Position numbers and translations under genes: made by a program. The notes under the pieces are model-generated. The model searched no databases and had not been told where the DNA came from. It saw nothing but the letters and a program-made list of their open reading frames with translations. From Planctomycetota bacterium (lineage in GTDB: Bacteria > Planctomycetota > UBA8742 > SKZP01 > JAIOTL01), in NCBI GenBank assembly GCA_021106775.1, contig JAIOTL010000215.1:1-6373 (forward strand): DNA of 6,373 nt. The letters run 5' to 3'. Shown here one piece after another: positions 5,241 to 6,373 of this stretch; the stretch's first letter is position 1; the number at the start of each line of letters is the position of its first letter.

Positions 5241-6373
5241 TTATGCAAGCGAACCCATGGGGTCCCAGGGTGGCAGGACAATTGGTGCTTCTTCAAGCGT
5301 TTTCAACATATCTTCGGGAAGATATTTCTTGCTCACAACAACTTCATACATAAATTCATCGAACCATGCTGCGCTCATGACATAAAATCCTTTATCACCC
5401 GTTTTATCGCTCCAGCTGTTCTCGACACGCCAGGATTCCGGCTTGCCATCGACAATATTCACGCCGGTAAAAACCATCGCATGAGTCATCACAGATTCGC
5501 CATAATCGAGTCTCGTCGCCTTGTCCATACCGAATTTCGTATCAAATAGCAGGTTATAATTGTAAATGTCCAAATCAAGAATGCCTCTTTCGCGTTCCAT
5601 GAATTTACCAACGTCGCAGCCGAACCAAACCGCTTCCTCATCCACAATCTGCTTAGATGCAAGCTCCTGAATCTTTGCGCTTTCAACGTTCAGATACAAA
5701 ACCTTACGCCCGTCCTTCATATTATTCAGATATTTCACGGTGAACATTTTGTTGTAAGGTTTGTCGGAAGTTGGTGCATTTATCAGGCAAACGTAGTCGT
5801 CAAGGTCGATTCCAATATATTTTGTATAAAAATCCTGTGGTGTGATGTTGACTTCCCGATGATATTCCTTGTCCTCATTGCGATAGTCCCAGGTGAAGGA
5901 TTTTGGGGGTTCGCCAAGCATTATGCACAGAATGCGATAGGTTTCACTTAGCATCTCAGCTTTTGTTTTTCTTAACACATCAATTGTCTTACCTGCTTTG
6001 TTCATTTTACGCAGAATACTTGCATATTCACGCAGTTTGCGCGTTACAGTTTGGTTTATATATGCAGAAAGACTGGAATTCGCACTCTCAGGATACGCCT
6101 CTTTTGGCACTATGCCGTATTTCTGCACCAGGTTGACGAACATGTCCCATTGTCCACCGTCCTGAACAGGAGATTGCAGAAGCCACATAAAAAGTCGACT
6201 TGTTACTTCTTCGTCAAGGGTTTCAAGGACGTTTTCAAGGAAATAGTTCGCCTTTTCAAGCTTATCCCAGAAAAACATATACGACTGTGACAACTCAAAT
6301 TTCTTGACGTTCATTTTCTTCATCGCTTCGTAGCGTAGAAAGTTTGTACCTGCGAAAAGCCAGCAACGACCGC
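5241..6373 (-). CDS. pepC: Aminopeptidase C / bleomycin hydrolase (peptidase family C1B), 5' end outside the window
   Basis: This papain-like cytoplasmic cysteine peptidase, usually a hexameric barrel, trims amino acids from peptide N-termini and in relatives inactivates bleomycin. The window holds 376 codons of an expected ~440-450; roughly the first 65-70 residues are missing. The frame enters at 6371 with GRCWLFAG, so the catalytic cysteine codon (6363-6365) is just inside the window; ATG 6321-6323 is internal, not the start. Next come FELSQSYMFFWDKLEKANYF and DGGQWDMFVNLVQKYG, both highly typical of the family. The catalytic histidine lies in THAMVFTG (codon 5481-5483) and the asparagine in VENSW (codon 5418-5420), completing the Cys-His-Asn triad. 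The protein ends PPWDPMGSLA; in family members this C-terminal arm lies in the active-site cleft and sets aminopeptidase specificity. There is no frameshift. It is transcribed toward the YwqG gene, and its promoter lies outside the window. Identity is very secure. Confidence 0.96.
   Translation of the reverse strand, partial: GRCWLFAGTNFLRYEAMKKMNVKKFELSQSYMFFWDKLEKANYFLENVLETLDEEVTSRLFMWLLQSPVQDGGQWDMFVNLVQKYGIVPKEAYPESANSSLSAYINQTVTRKLREYASILRKMNKAGKTIDVLRKTKAEMLSETYRILCIMLGEPPKSFTWDYRNEDKEYHREVNITPQDFYTKYIGIDLDDYVCLINAPTSDKPYNKMFTVKYLNNMKDGRKVLYLNVESAKIQELASKQIVDEEAVWFGCDVGKFMERERGILDLDIYNYNLLFDTKFGMDKATRLDYGESVMTHAMVFTGVNIVDGKPESWRVENSWSDKTGDKGFYVMSAAWFDEFMYEVVVSKKYLPEDMLKTLEEAPIVLPPWDPMGSLA

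Noticed and set aside
1..6373. CRISPR array, tRNA, rRNA, riboswitch or toxin-antitoxin pair
   Set aside because: No regularly spaced direct repeats, no cloverleaf or rRNA-like sequence, and no small paired genes were seen in any gap; the longest gene-free gap (4949-5240) is explained by the remnants described.

Overview
The window looks like a stretch of bacterial chromosome with an ordinary housekeeping backbone. It holds the 3' end of an AMP-forming acyl-CoA synthetase gene, a complete dnaE (replicative DNA polymerase III alpha), a YwqG/DUF1963-family gene, and, on the opposite strand, most of a bleomycin-hydrolase-type aminopeptidase (pepC) that runs off the right edge at its active-site cysteine. 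I cannot name the organism. A single DnaE of about 1160 residues with an apparently intact metal-binding PHP domain, a C1B peptidase and a fragment of a 'choice-of-anchor D'-type surface repeat would suit a Gram-negative of the FCB group (Bacteroidota, Chlorobi, Fibrobacterota or Cloacimonadota) or a spirochaete. That is inference from protein style only.

Layout. 1-332 (+): acyl-CoA synthetase C-terminal domain. 333-503: AT-rich gap with a weak inverted repeat and a possible promoter. 504-3992 (+): dnaE, 1162 aa, starting at ATG 504 behind a Shine-Dalgarno sequence rather than at the in-frame TTG 459. 3993-4117: AT-rich gap. 4118-4948 (+): YwqG-family gene, clearly more AT-rich than dnaE or pepC (sample 60-base blocks of 28-43% GC against about 50%). 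4949-5240: no intact gene. This gap holds a minus-strand remnant of a beta-sandwich surface-repeat protein (4972-5088), followed by a structured segment (5083-5224) with a perfect 9-bp hairpin that resembles the right end and reRNA/omegaRNA tail of IS200/IS605-type elements. 5241-6373 (-): pepC, 5' end missing.

How the parts relate. I see no shared pathway: lipid activation, DNA replication and intracellular peptide turnover are neighbours rather than partners. The accessory part is about 4000-5240. The AT-rich YwqG gene, the broken surface-protein fragment and the IS-like end lie together between two normal-composition genes. I read this as an insertion and decay zone. No complete transposase, CRISPR array, tRNA or rRNA is visible, and I did not find a convincing new multi-gene system. 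The IS605-like end is the item most worth checking.
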